A DNA stretch of 64,000 nucleotides, from the NCBI RefSeq assembly GCF_017742835.1, contig NZ_CP072392.1:1720385-1784384 (forward strand), written 5' to 3'. The DNA comes from Aquabacter sp. L1I39. Its GTDB lineage: Bacteria > Pseudomonadota > Alphaproteobacteria > Rhizobiales > Xanthobacteraceae. Below are positions 20,552 through 29,886 of the stretch, in pieces. Position numbers and translations under genes: made by a program. The number at the start of each line of letters is the position of its first letter. Within the stretch, counting starts at the first letter, position 1. Under the pieces are notes generated by a model that did no database searches, was not told where the DNA came from, and worked only from the letters and a program-made list of their open reading frames with translations.

Positions 20552-21400
20552 TCACTCCGCGGCGTCGGCCGGCACCTCGCTGGCGAGCTTGGCTTCCGCG
20601 TCCTCCTGCGTCTTGAGGACGTCAGGATGGGGCATGGAGATGATGTTGTACCCGCTGTCCACGAAATGCACCTCGCCGGTCACGCCGGTGGACAGTTCCG
20701 ACAGGAGATAAAGGGCAGAGCCGCCCACTTCCTCAATGGTGACAGTGCGGCGCAGGGGCGCGTGCCGGCGCTGATAGTTGAACATCAGCCGCGCATCGGC
20801 GATGCCGGCGCCAGCGAGGGTGCGGACCGGACCAGCGGAAATGGCGTTCACGCGGATGCCCACCGGGCCATAGTCCGCCGCCAGATAGCGCACCGAGGCC
20901 TCAAGCGCCGCCTTGGCCACGCCCATCACATTGTAATTGGGCATGACGCGCGTGGAGCCGCCATAGGTCAGCGTAATGAGCGAGCCGCCGTTCGGCATCA
21001 GCGCCGCCGCCCGCTTGGCCACCTCGGTGAAGGAGAAGCAGGAAATCACCATGGTGCGGGAGAAATTGTCCCGCGTGGTGTCCGCATAGCGGCCCTTAAG
21101 CTCGGACTTGTCGGAGAAGGCCACCGCATGGACCAGGAAGTCGATGGCACCCCACTCTTCCTTGAGCCGGCTGAAGGCCTCGTCCACGCTGGCGAGGTTT
21201 TCCACGTCGCACGGCAGGATCAGGCTGGAGCCGAGGCTCTGGGCCAGCGGGCGCACCCGCTTGGCCATGCCGTCGCCTTGATAGGTGAAGGCCAGTTCCG
21301 CTCCCTGACCCGCAAGGGCCTTCGCGATTCCCCATGCGATGGAGTGGTCGTTGGCCACCCCCATCACCACGCCGCGCTTGCCCTTCATCAGGTCCTGCAT
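20552..21400 (-). CDS. fabI: Enoyl-[acyl-carrier-protein] reductase (NADH)
   Basis: Cytoplasmic enzyme that performs the last reduction of each fatty acid elongation cycle. The 282-residue SDR protein has the divergent FabI cofactor motif (GVANDHSIAWGIAKALA) and catalytic Tyr156 and Lys163 in NYNVMGVAKAALE, the same numbering as E. coli FabI. Tyr146 (LTYGGS) is also kept. It is the third gene of fabA-fabB-fabI, transcribed leftward, with 136 bp after fabB that could hold its own promoter. FabI is the target of triclosan-type inhibitors. Confidence 0.97.
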   Translation of the reverse strand: MQDLMKGKRGVVMGVANDHSIAWGIAKALAGQGAELAFTYQGDGMAKRVRPLAQSLGSSLILPCDVENLASVDEAFSRLKEEWGAIDFLVHAVAFSDKSELKGRYADTTRDNFSRTMVISCFSFTEVAKRAAALMPNGGSLITLTYGGSTRVMPNYNVMGVAKAALEASVRYLAADYGPVGIRVNAISAGPVRTLAGAGIADARLMFNYQRRHAPLRRTVTIEEVGGSALYLLSELSTGVTGEVHFVDSGYNIISMPHPDVLKTQEDAEAKLASEVPADAAE

Positions 21401-21536
21401 CGCTGGCTATCCTTCGTCAGACACTGGCAGGGGCGATAGCAGACCTGATCGGCCGGCGCCACCTGCGCACGGGCGCTGGTCCGTGCTTTCCGCACAATCG
21501 CCCCAAGGGCCTTAACGATTTTGCACCATCCGCCGG

Positions 21537-22754
21537 TCAGGCGTTGGGATGCTTGAGCACCAGGCAGGCATTGGCGCCGCCAAAGCCGAAGCCGTTGGAC
21601 AGCACATGGCCGAGCGCCACGTCGTCCATCCGCTCCCGCAGGATCGGCATGTCTGCGAACGCCGGGTCGATCTCGTCGATATTGGCGCTCTTGGCGATGA
21701 AGCCGTTCTGCATCATCAGGACGGAATAGATCGCCTCATGCACGCCGGTGGCACCCTGGGAGTGCCCGGTCAGCGACTTGGTGGCCGAGATGGGCGGCGC
21801 CTTGTCACCGAACACCGCGCGAATCGCCTCGATCTCCTTCAGGTCACCGATGGGAGTCGAGGTGGCGTGCGGGTTGATATAGTCGATCGGTGCCTTGATG
21901 TCGGCGATGGCCAGCCGCATGGCCCGCTCCGCGCCCTCACCCGAGGGGGCGACCATGTCGGCGCCGTCGGACGACACGCCATAGCCGACGATCTCGGCAT
22001 AGATGCGCGCGCCGCGGGCCTTGGCGACTTCCAGATCCTCAAGCACCAGCACGCCGGCGCCACCGGAGATCACGAAGCCGTCCCGGTCCTTGTCATAGGC
22101 GCGGGAGGCGACCGCCGGGCGGTCATTATAGTTGGAAGACATGGCGCCCATGCCGTCGAACAGGACGGACAGGGTCCAGTCCAGGTCCTCGCAGCCGCCG
22201 GCGAACATGCGGTCCTGCTTGCCATAGGCGATCTGCTCATAGGCATTGCCGATGCAGATATTGGTGGTCGCGCAGGCGGCCGAGATGGAATAGCTCGGTC
22301 CCTTGATCTTGAACCAGGTGGACAGCGTCGCCGAGGCGGTGGAGGCCATGGCCTTCGGCACCGCGAACGGACCGACGCGCTTGGGTCCCTTGGTGCGGGC
22401 GGTGTCGGCGGCCTCGACGATGGTGCGGGTGGACGAGCCGCCCGAGCCCATCACCATGCCGGTGCGCTCGTTGGAGATTTCGTGAGCCTCAAGGCCCGCA
22501 TCCCGGATCGCCTGGTCCATGGCCACATGGTTCCAGGCGGTGCCGCCGCCGTGAAAGCGCATGGCGCGCCGGTCCACGACCTCTTCCGCATTCAGGCTGG
22601 GCGCGCCATGGACGTGCGAGCGAAAGCCCAGATCGGCATAGTCCTTCGCAAAGGAGATCCCGCTCTTGGCCTCGCGCAGGCTGGCGAGCACCTCCTGCGT
22701 GGAGTTTCCGATGGACGAGACAATGCCCATCCCGGTGACGACAACGCGCCGCAT
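21537..22754 (-). CDS. fabB: 3-oxoacyl-[acyl-carrier-protein] synthase I
   Basis: Condensing enzyme needed to elongate unsaturated fatty acids. The 405-residue thiolase-fold protein has the nucleophile Cys161 in [12 protein letters not shown] and the two histidines in [11 protein letters not shown] and [12 protein letters not shown]. FabB rather than FabF is supported by the adjacent fabA. The spacing to fabA is 55 bp on the same strand, so they are co-transcribed. Confidence 0.97.
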   Translation of the reverse strand: MRRVVVTGMGIVSSIGNSTQEVLASLREAKSGISFAKDYADLGFRSHVHGAPSLNAEEVVDRRAMRFHGGGTAWNHVAMDQAIRDAGLEAHEISNERTGMVMGSGGSSTRTIVEAADTARTKGPKRVGPFAVPKAMASTASATLSTWFKIKGPSYSISAACATTNICIGNAYEQIAYGKQDRMFAGGCEDLDWTLSVLFDGMGAMSSNYNDRPAVASRAYDKDRDGFVISGGAGVLVLEDLEVAKARGARIYAEIVGYGVSSDGADMVAPSGEGAERAMRLAIADIKAPIDYINPHATSTPIGDLKEIEAIRAVFGDKAPPISATKSLTGHSQGATGVHEAIYSVLMMQNGFIAKSANIDEIDPAFADMPILRERMDDVALGHVLSNGFGFGGANACLVLKHPNA

Positions 22755-22809
22755 GTCACTTCCTCAGGTGGAAAACCGCACCCTGCCCCGCAAAGATGGC
22801 GATGCCTTG

Positions 22810-23370
22810 TCAGCCGCCAATGGCCGACGGCGCCGCATCCTGCTGGAACAGGCCGACTTTCAGATCCTTTGCCCGATAGATGATCTCGCCATCGGCGGAC
22901 AGCCAGCCATCCGCAATGCCGAGCACCAGCTTGGAGCGCATCACGCGCTTGAAATCCACGCCATAGACCACGTTCTGCATGTTCGGCAGAACCTGGCCGG
23001 AGAATTTCAGTTCGCCGAGGCCGAGCGCCCGGCCACGGCCAGGGGCGCCCAGCCAGCCCAGGAAGAAGCCCACCATCTGCCAGAGGGCATCAAGCCCGAG
23101 GCAGCCGGGCATCACCGGATCGCCCTTGAAATGGCAAGGGAAGAACCAGAGGTCGGGCTTCACCGCCAGCTCGGCGCGCACGAAGCCCTTGCCGAACGCG
23201 CCGCCGGTCTCGGAGATCTCCGAGATGCGGTCGAACATGAGCATGGGAGGCAGCGGCAGCTGGGCGTTGCCGGGGCCGAAAAGCTCACCGCGCCCGCAGG
23301 CGAGGAGGTCTTCATACTCAAAACTGGTCTGCCGGTCCGCCATTCTCGCTGGTATCGCCATGCTGCCCAT
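22810..23370 (-). CDS. fabA: 3-hydroxydecanoyl-[ACP] dehydratase/isomerase
   Basis: Introduces the cis double bond in anaerobic-type unsaturated fatty acid synthesis. The 186-residue hot-dog-fold protein has catalytic His80 ([15 protein letters not shown]) and Asp94 (GLDALWQ), a +10 shift from E. coli because of a longer N-terminus. The start at 23370 has AAGGA 11 bp upstream; ATGs at 23361 and 23343 are alternatives. It leads the fabA-fabB-fabI operon. In many rhizobia irr (a Fur-family gene) precedes fabA; here mscL stands divergently instead, and I see nothing else definite in the 270-bp gap. Confidence 0.96.
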   Translation of the reverse strand: MGSMAIPARMADRQTSFEYEDLLACGRGELFGPGNAQLPLPPMLMFDRISEISETGGAFGKGFVRAELAVKPDLWFFPCHFKGDPVMPGCLGLDALWQMVGFFLGWLGAPGRGRALGLGELKFSGQVLPNMQNVVYGVDFKRVMRSKLVLGIADGWLSADGEIIYRAKDLKVGLFQQDAAPSAIGG

Positions 23371-23640
23371 GAAGGGATGATTCCTTGCGGCTCAAAGCGC
23401 GGCGCGATCAAATCGCCACCCGCATCCCTCGCCGACCGGCGCACTCCCTAACATAGGCGCCGCCGCGCTCAAAGTCATGAAAGCGTCACGCCCGCTCTTT
23501 GGAGCGCCAAAAATACCACGCCGGCGGAAAGAAGCGGCGGGAGGCGACAATTCGCGCAGGACAAGCCAAGCTGGCGCTGGCACCGGAGCGGGGCGGGTGC
23601 GTTGTCACCTCGGGATCACCGGCACTGGGAGAGGAGAGCC

Positions 23641-24057
23641 ATGCTCAAGCAATTCCGCGAATTCGCCATGAAGGGCAACGTGGTCGACCTGGCGGTCGGC
23701 GTCATCATCGGCGCCGCCTTCGGCAATATCGTCAGCTCTCTCGTCGCCGACATCTTCATGCCGATCATCGGCGCGGTCACCGGCGGCCTGGACTTCACCA
23801 ACTACTTCATCCCGCTGGCCTCCAGCGTGACGGCGGACAATCTGGAGGAGGCCCGTCGGCAGGGCGCGGTGGTGGCCTATGGGCGCTTCATCACGCTGGC
23901 CATCAATTTCGTCATTGTCGCCTTCATCCTGTTCTTTGTCGTGCGCGCCATGAACGCCTTGAAGAAGCAGGAGGCGGTGAAGCCGACGGTGGCCCCCACC
24001 CGCACCGAGGTGCTGCTGGAGGAAATCCGCGACCTGCTGGCCAAGCGCGAGGCCTGA
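23641..24057 (+). CDS. mscL: Large-conductance mechanosensitive channel MscL
   Basis: Inner-membrane pentameric safety valve opened by hypo-osmotic stress. The 138-residue protein has the N-terminal amphipathic helix ([20 protein letters not shown]), TM1 ([20 protein letters not shown]), a periplasmic loop, TM2 ([21 protein letters not shown]) and the charged C-terminal helix. GAGGAG precedes the ATG at 23641. It is convergent with pyrD. Confidence 0.97.
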   Translation: MLKQFREFAMKGNVVDLAVGVIIGAAFGNIVSSLVADIFMPIIGAVTGGLDFTNYFIPLASSVTADNLEEARRQGAVVAYGRFITLAINFVIVAFILFFVVRAMNALKKQEAVKPTVAPTRTEVLLEEIRDLLAKREA

Positions 24058-24070
24058 GGCGGCCCGGGTC

Positions 24071-25141
24071 TTAGCGCAGGTCCGCGCCGACGGCCTGCGC
24101 GAGGGAGGAAAAGCCGTCCGCCTTCAGGCGGGCGGCGAGTTCCGCTTTGATGCGGCCGACCAGGGCGGGGCCCTGGAACACCAGCGCCGAATAAAGCTGC
24201 ACCAGGCTCGCCCCGGCCCGGATCTTGGCGTAGGCATCCGCGCCGGAAGCGATGCCGCCGCACCCGATCAGCGGCACCCGGCCCTCGACAAGGCGGGCAA
24301 ACGCACCGAGGCGCTCCGTGGACAGGCTCATGAGCGGACGTCCGGACAGGCCGCCGGTCTCGCTTTTGTGCGTGCTCCTCAGGCTGGCAGGCCGCGACAA
24401 GGTGGTGTTGCCGATGATGACGCCATCCACATTCTCTTCCAGCACCACCTCGGCAATGTCGGCAAGGGCGGCATCGTCGAGGTCGGGGGCGATTTTCACC
24501 AGGAGGGGAGGGCGCTTTGCCGGCTCTACAATGGTCTCGTCGCGCGCATTGCGGGCCGTGCCGATCACCGCCGCCATCTCGCTGCGCGCCTGCAGCGCGC
24601 GAAGGCCCGGGGTGTTGGGCGAAGATAAGTTGCAGACCAGATAGTCGGCGAGACCGCAGGTGGCGCGGATGCCGGCATCATAGTCATCCGCCGCATTGGC
24701 GGTTTCCTTGTTCTTTCCGAGGTTGGCACCGACGATGCCCGTCGCTCCCGCCGCCCGGCGCCTGGTGAGCCGCTCCACGAACGGGCCAAGCCCCTCCGAA
24801 TTGAAGCCGAAGCGGTTGATGACCGCCTCGTCCTCGTCCAGCCGGAACAGGCGCGGCTTGGGATTGCCTGGTTGCGGGCGGGGCGTCACCGACCCCGCTT
24901 CCACATAGCCGAAGCCCAGGCCCAGCACCTCGTCCACCACCTCCGCATGCTTGTCGAAGCCGGCGGCGAGGCCCACGGGGTTTGGAAAGTCCATCCCCCA
25001 CAGGCGCGAGGCCAGCACCGGATCGTCCGGCGCAGGCCGCACGGGGCGCAAGCCGGCGGCGAGCGCGCGGACGGTCAAGCCGTGGGCTGTCTCCGGCGAG
25101 ACAAGCGGCAGAAAGGGACGGGCGAGGCCGTAGAGATCCAT
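24071..25141 (-). CDS. pyrD: Dihydroorotate dehydrogenase (quinone), class 2
   Basis: Membrane-associated flavoenzyme that oxidises dihydroorotate to orotate with quinone as acceptor, the fourth step of UMP synthesis. The 356-residue protein starts with an amphipathic N-terminal helix typical of class 2 (MDLYGLARPFLPLVSPETAH). It contains NPVGLAAGFDKHAE, FGYVEAGSVTPRPQPGNP and NLSSPNTPGLRALQ with the class 2 catalytic serine; FMN phosphate binding is at the C-terminal GCGGIASGADA. The start at 25141 lies 10 bp after the pyrE stop, so pyrE-pyrD form an operon. Confidence 0.97.
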   Translation of the reverse strand: MDLYGLARPFLPLVSPETAHGLTVRALAAGLRPVRPAPDDPVLASRLWGMDFPNPVGLAAGFDKHAEVVDEVLGLGFGYVEAGSVTPRPQPGNPKPRLFRLDEDEAVINRFGFNSEGLGPFVERLTRRRAAGATGIVGANLGKNKETANAADDYDAGIRATCGLADYLVCNLSSPNTPGLRALQARSEMAAVIGTARNARDETIVEPAKRPPLLVKIAPDLDDAALADIAEVVLEENVDGVIIGNTTLSRPASLRSTHKSETGGLSGRPLMSLSTERLGAFARLVEGRVPLIGCGGIASGADAYAKIRAGASLVQLYSALVFQGPALVGRIKAELAARLKADGFSSLAQAVGADLR

Positions 25142-25151
25142 GATGCCGCAA

Positions 25152-25850
25152 TCACTCGCTGGCGTGGGAGGCCCCGCCATGGGCCTTGGACCAGCCATGG
25201 GGATCGTGCAGGAAGGATTCGATCTCGGCGATCTGCTGGGGCGGGAAGCGATCCATCTTCTTCACCGCCGCCAGGATGTCCCACCAGGTGCACAGGCGAT
25301 GCAGGGACAGGCCCGCATCATCCAGGATTCCCTGCGCCTCGGCGAAGATGTCGTAATAGAAGAAGACGAAGCAGTGGCCACACTCGCCGCCCGCATTGCG
25401 CAGGGCCTGGACGAAATTCACCTTGCTGCGGCCATCGGTGGTCAGGTCCTCCACCAGCAGGACGCGCTTGCCGGGCTCGAGGAAGCCCTCGATCTGCGCA
25501 TTGCGGCCGAAGCCCTTGGGCTTCTTGCGCACATATTGCATGGGCAGCATCATCCGGTCCGCGATCCAGGCGGCAAAGGGAATGCCCGCCGTCTCGCCGC
25601 CCGCCACCGTGTCCACCTGCTCGAAGCCGATGTCGCGATAGATGGTGGAGACGCCAAAATCCACCAGCGTCTGGCGCACGCGCGGGAAGGAGATGAGCCG
25701 GCGGCAATCGATATAAACGGGGCTCGCCCAGCCGGACGTGAAGATGAAGGGCTCGCCGGTCGAGAAGCCCACCGCCCCCACCTCGATGATCATCTTCGCG
25801 GTCAGTTCCGCGATGGTGGCCTTGTCCGGAAAAGCTGTGACACTGGTCAT
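25152..25850 (-). CDS. pyrE: Orotate phosphoribosyltransferase
   Basis: Joins orotate with PRPP to give OMP. The 232-residue protein has the PRPP-binding motif [14 protein letters not shown] and the flexible-loop region [17 protein letters not shown]. The start at 25850 has GAGGGG at a suitable distance; the longer frame to 25889 has no ribosome-binding site. It directly precedes pyrD, the previous enzyme in the pathway. Confidence 0.96.
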   Translation of the reverse strand: MTSVTAFPDKATIAELTAKMIIEVGAVGFSTGEPFIFTSGWASPVYIDCRRLISFPRVRQTLVDFGVSTIYRDIGFEQVDTVAGGETAGIPFAAWIADRMMLPMQYVRKKPKGFGRNAQIEGFLEPGKRVLLVEDLTTDGRSKVNFVQALRNAGGECGHCFVFFYYDIFAEAQGILDDAGLSLHRLCTWWDILAAVKKMDRFPPQQIAEIESFLHDPHGWSKAHGGASHASE

Positions 25851-26008
25851 GGGCGGTTTCCCCTCGTTCGACCCCGATGGGTTGGGCATATATCAGAGGC
25901 CGCGCGCGGCGCCATGGGAAATGCCCCCTGCAGGTTCGGCTTGGGGCCTGACCTGGACATGGCTGTCCTGCGCAAATGGCACGGCGGGCGCAACGGAGGG
26001 GGGACGGC

Positions 26009-27040
26009 GTGGCGGGCGAGATCTGGCAGCTTCTGGATGCACGGGGCATCGGCGGCATCGAGCGGCACGTGACGGTGCTGGCGCAGGCGCTCAGCGAAGC
26101 GGGTCACCCCTGCCGTGTGGTGCTGCTGGCCGATCATGGCGACAGCCCCTTCCTTGCCCGGCTGAGGGCGGAGGGCGTGGCCTTCACCGTGCTTGACGGG
26201 CGCTTCGGGAGCCTGCTTGCGCGCCTCAAGGCCGAGCGACCGAGGCTCGTGCACACTCACGGCTACAAAGCGGGCATCCTCGGTCGGCTGGCGGCCCGCA
26301 TGGCCGGCATACCCTGCGCCTCGACCTTTCATGCCGGCGAACGAGCGCCCTTCCCCGTTTCGGTCTATCAGACCCTCGACGAGATCAGCTCACGGCTTGG
26401 CACCCGCATCGCGGTCAGCGCACCCATCGCCGCGCGCCTGCCCCAACCGGTGAGTATCCTGACGAATTTCATCCCCGTCCCTTCTGTACCGCCATTGCCA
26501 CCCAACTCCCGGGTGGTGGGCTTTGTGGGCCGGCTGAGCCCGGAGAAGGGCCCCGACCTGTTCTGCGCCCTCGCCCGACGTGTCGCCGAAAGCGGCAAGG
26601 CGGCGGATGTGTCGTTCGAGATGTTCGGGGAAGGTCCACTCCGGGCGGAGCTTGAGGCGTCCTATGGGGACGTCGTGCACTTCCACGGTCTGGTGACCGA
26701 TCCCACAGCCATTTGGCCGCACATCGGGCTTCTGTTGATGCCCTCCCGCGCCGAGGGCCTGCCATACGCCGCCATTGAGGCCATGGCGGCCGGCCGGCCG
26801 GTGGCTGCGAGCGCGCTCGGCGCGCTGCCGGAATTGATCCGCCCCGGCCAGAACGGGTGGCTGTTTCCGACCGGTGATCTCGATGCGGCCCAAGCCGCCA
26901 TCATCGCATGGCACGCCGGTGGCGCGAAGGACCGAATGTCCTGGTCCCAGGCCGCCTGGCGCACCGCACGGGACGGCTATGGGACAAAAGCCCGGCTCGG
27001 CGATCTCCTCGCGCTCTATGACCGCATCGCGCCGGTCTAA
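26009..27040 (+). CDS. Glycosyltransferase family 4 (polysaccharide locus)
   Basis: A 343-residue GT-B retaining glycosyltransferase. The N-terminal domain has GGIERHVTVLAQALSEAGHP and LVHTHGYKAGILGRLAARMAG; the C-terminal nucleotide-sugar domain has VGFVGRLSPEKGPDLFC and the E-x7-E-like region SRAEGLPYAAIEAMAAGRPV. GTG at 26009 is preferred because GGAGGGGGGA precedes it; the ATG at 25976 adds an Arg-rich stub without a ribosome-binding site. It is the first gene of the polysaccharide locus and is divergent from pyrE. Donor and acceptor are unknown. Confidence 0.88.
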   Translation: MAGEIWQLLDARGIGGIERHVTVLAQALSEAGHPCRVVLLADHGDSPFLARLRAEGVAFTVLDGRFGSLLARLKAERPRLVHTHGYKAGILGRLAARMAGIPCASTFHAGERAPFPVSVYQTLDEISSRLGTRIAVSAPIAARLPQPVSILTNFIPVPSVPPLPPNSRVVGFVGRLSPEKGPDLFCALARRVAESGKAADVSFEMFGEGPLRAELEASYGDVVHFHGLVTDPTAIWPHIGLLLMPSRAEGLPYAAIEAMAAGRPVAASALGALPELIRPGQNGWLFPTGDLDAAQAAIIAWHAGGAKDRMSWSQAAWRTARDGYGTKARLGDLLALYDRIAPV

Positions 27041-27226
27041 CCAAGGAGAGACGGTTCGCAGGTGCGCGGGATCGGTGGCTGTGCTTTCCTCGCGGGGCAT
27101 GTGCCATTATCCAGGGGGACGAACCGCCTTCTTGGATGAGGGCCATTCACGACACCCGGCGCGGACCCGAGAGGATCGGGCGCCCCGCATCCGGCCCGTG
27201 CCCGACGGCGACGAGATTTTCACGCA

Positions 27227-28741
27227 ATGGAAGGCCTTTACCAGCCGCCGCCCCTGAAGCGCACCGTCAGCCACTGGCGGGACATCCTGATCGCGCTCGT
27301 CGCCACGGGTACCATGTTCTACCTGTGGATCGGCGTGGAGGGGGCGGTATATCCGGTGCTGCTCGGCGCCTTGGCGATTGTGGTGGTCATGGGCTTTGAC
27401 CGGCCCGCCATTCCCGTCATTCTGTTCGTGATCTTCTCCTTCCTGCGGGTGCATGAGGCGTTCGAGGTCCTCAATCCCTGGAAGATCCCGCAGACCCTGG
27501 CGCTGATATCCATCATCATGGTGTTCTGGCATCTGGTGCTGGCCCGGACCATGAAGCCCTTCTGGACCCGCGAACTCACCATCTTCGCCATCTTCTTCCT
27601 CATCGCCAGCGCGACGGTGGCCACCGCGGTGTCGCGGGAACTGGCCTATAAGCAATGGTCCGACCTGTTCTCGAAAGTAGGCCTCATCACGGTCATCGTG
27701 GCCTGGACCACCCGGACCCCAAGCGACTTCCACCTCATCAACCGCATGTTCGTGATCTTCGGCTCGGCGGTGGCGAGCGTTGCCATCTACAACAAGCTGA
27801 ACGGGATCGGCCTCGTAGAAGGCACCCGCGTGACCATCGGGCGGGCCACCGGATCGGTGCTGGGCGACCCCAACGACCTAGCCCTCGCCCTGCTCTTTCC
27901 CTTGAGTTTTGCCGGCTCGCTCATCATCAGCCGGGTGAACATTTTCGACCGCCTTCTGGGCCTTGTGGGTTTCGGCACCATCTTTGCCGGCATCATCTGC
28001 ACCCAGAGCCGCGGTGGCCTGCTGGGCATCACGGCCGTGCTTGCCCTGCTGGGCAGCCGCTTCATCAAGAGCAAAGCCCTGCTCATCACCATCGGTGTGG
28101 TGGGCGTGATCGGGCTGTTCGCGGTGGCGGGCATTTCCGGGCGACAATCGGGCGGGGCGGCGGAGGAAGGGATCGACGAATCCTCGCAGGGCCGCCTCAA
28201 CGCCTGGGAAACGGCCTGGAACATGGCCAAGGCGCGGCCACTCACCGGCGTGGGCCTCGCCAACTTCGCGCCCAACTACTTCTTCTTCACCAATGATTGG
28301 GACGGCAAGCCGCACGCGGTGCATTCCACCTGGTTCGGTATCCTGGCCGAGACGGGATTTCCCGGCGTCGCGGTATTCCTGACCATGGTGGGCGCGACGG
28401 CCCTGGTGGCGCGGCGCTCGCTCAAGGTGGTGGACAGCCGGGACGTGGACCCGCGGCTGAAGACCGCCGCCGTCGCCCTGGCTGGCGGACTGGCGAGCTT
28501 CTGCGTCTCCGGCACCTTCCTCACCCAGGGCTTTTCCTGGCCCTTCTACATGATCTTCGCCATGACGGTCGCACTGTCACGGGTGCTCTCGCTTGATCAG
28601 CCGGAGGAACCTGCGCTGGCCGCCGACCTGCCTCCGCTTCCAGCCAGAGACACTGCCGCCGAAGCGAATGGCAGCATCCCAGGGCAGGCGCTCCAGCCCC
28701 CCCGATCCGCCACCTTCCGCTTGGGAGCCTCCGCACCGTGA
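27227..28741 (+). CDS. O-antigen polymerase/ligase-like membrane protein (Wzy_C family)
   Basis: A 504-residue polytopic inner-membrane protein with about ten to twelve hydrophobic segments. A large periplasmic loop near 310-380 contains GRLNAWETAWNMAKARPLTG and AVHSTWFGILAETGFPG, as in the Wzy/WaaL superfamily. GDPNDLALALLFPLSF and TQSRGGLLG are further motifs. Such proteins polymerise lipid-linked repeat units or ligate glycan; in this locus the polymerase role is more likely. The 186-bp gap before it has no evident promoter. Its TGA overlaps the GTG of the next gene (GTGA). Confidence 0.88.
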   Translation: MEGLYQPPPLKRTVSHWRDILIALVATGTMFYLWIGVEGAVYPVLLGALAIVVVMGFDRPAIPVILFVIFSFLRVHEAFEVLNPWKIPQTLALISIIMVFWHLVLARTMKPFWTRELTIFAIFFLIASATVATAVSRELAYKQWSDLFSKVGLITVIVAWTTRTPSDFHLINRMFVIFGSAVASVAIYNKLNGIGLVEGTRVTIGRATGSVLGDPNDLALALLFPLSFAGSLIISRVNIFDRLLGLVGFGTIFAGIICTQSRGGLLGITAVLALLGSRFIKSKALLITIGVVGVIGLFAVAGISGRQSGGAAEEGIDESSQGRLNAWETAWNMAKARPLTGVGLANFAPNYFFFTNDWDGKPHAVHSTWFGILAETGFPGVAVFLTMVGATALVARRSLKVVDSRDVDPRLKTAAVALAGGLASFCVSGTFLTQGFSWPFYMIFAMTVALSRVLSLDQPEEPALAADLPPLPARDTAAEANGSIPGQALQPPRSATFRLGASAP

Positions 28742-29877
28742 GCACGGACCTCGTCGTGTTCGGCGAAGACTGGGGTGGCCATCCCTCCTCCACTCAGCAC
28801 CTGGTGGGGCGTCTTCTGGCGCACCATCGGGTGCTCTGGGTCAATTCGCTCGGCCTGCGCCGGCCCAGGCTCGACGCCCACGACCTCAAGCGCGTCGCCC
28901 GAAAGGTGCGCGCCATGCTGCGGCACCGTGCGCCTCCCTCCGGGCCAGGCCGAACGCCGGAGCTTCCCGCCGGGCTCCAGGTGATGTCGCCGCGCGTTGT
29001 TTCGTGGCCGGGCAACCCCCTGGTGGAATGGCTCAACCATGCCTCGCTCGCCCGGCAACTGGGCACGGTTCTTCCCGCCGCAGGCATCCGTCGCCCCATC
29101 CTGTGGGCATCGCTGCCGAGTGCCGTGGCCGCCCTCGGCACGGCTGGGGAACGGGCGGTGGTCTATTATTGCGGCGACGATTTCGGCGCCCTCTCCGGCG
29201 TGGACCATGCGCCCGTGCTGGACATGGAGCAGCGTCTGGTGGCTCAAGCGGATCTCGTGATTGCGGCGAGCCCCGCGCTGGCCGCCCGGTTTCCGGTCGA
29301 AAAGACGCACCTCGTGCCCCACGGTGTGGACTACGACCTCTTCGCCGCTGCGGCGGCACGCCCGGTAGACCTGCCGGAGGGTCCTGTGGCCGGCTTCTAT
29401 GGCAGCATCTCGGACTGGCTGGATATCGCGATGATCGCGCGGGCGGCGCAGGCCCTGCCCGGCTGGCGCTTCGTTTTCGTCGGGGCCGTGCATACCGATG
29501 TTGCCCCCTTGGCCCGTCTGCCGAATGTAGTCTTCCTCGGCCCGCGCCCCCATCATGCCCTGCCCGGCTACGTGCAGAATTGGACGGTGTCCCTGATCCC
29601 GTTCCGCGACACGCCCCAGATCCGCGCCTGCAATCCTTTGAAATTGCGAGAGTATCTGGCGAGCGGAACACCGGTGGCGGCAACACGTTTTCCCGCGCTG
29701 CAGCCTTATGAGAACCACGTCAGCGCTATCGATCCGGGTGGTGACCTGGCGCCTGCGATCCTTGCGGCATCCGACACCACGTCCCGTGAGGCAGCCGCAG
29801 CCCGCCGCGCGGCGGTGGCCGGAGAGAGCTGGGATGTGCGGGCGCAGGAGGTGGAGTGCCTGCTCTCCAGCCTTTAA
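28738..29877 (+). CDS. Glycosyltransferase, TuaH-like GT-B
   Basis: A 379-residue GT-B glycosyltransferase starting at GTG 28738, inside the stop of the polymerase gene. The N-terminal part (FGEDWGGHPSSTQHLVGRLL, HRVLWVNSLGLRRP) and the central VVYYCGDDFGALSGVDH resemble TuaH/PslI-like enzymes that build teichuronic acid or exopolysaccharide. The C-terminal donor domain contains VAGFYGSISDWLDI and NPLKLREYLASGTPVAATRFP. It is coupled to the polymerase and ends 9 bp from the convergent fusion gene. Confidence 0.85.
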   Translation: MSTDLVVFGEDWGGHPSSTQHLVGRLLAHHRVLWVNSLGLRRPRLDAHDLKRVARKVRAMLRHRAPPSGPGRTPELPAGLQVMSPRVVSWPGNPLVEWLNHASLARQLGTVLPAAGIRRPILWASLPSAVAALGTAGERAVVYYCGDDFGALSGVDHAPVLDMEQRLVAQADLVIAASPALAARFPVEKTHLVPHGVDYDLFAAAAARPVDLPEGPVAGFYGSISDWLDIAMIARAAQALPGWRFVFVGAVHTDVAPLARLPNVVFLGPRPHHALPGYVQNWTVSLIPFRDTPQIRACNPLKLREYLASGTPVAATRFPALQPYENHVSAIDPGGDLAPAILAASDTTSREAAAARRAAVAGESWDVRAQEVECLLSSL

Positions 29878-29886
29878 GGGCGCCGT

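Noticed and set aside
23371..23640. irr gene or Irr-binding site before fabA
   Set aside because: The gap has no Fur-family frame and no TTTAGAA-like ICE palindrome; irr is not in this position here.
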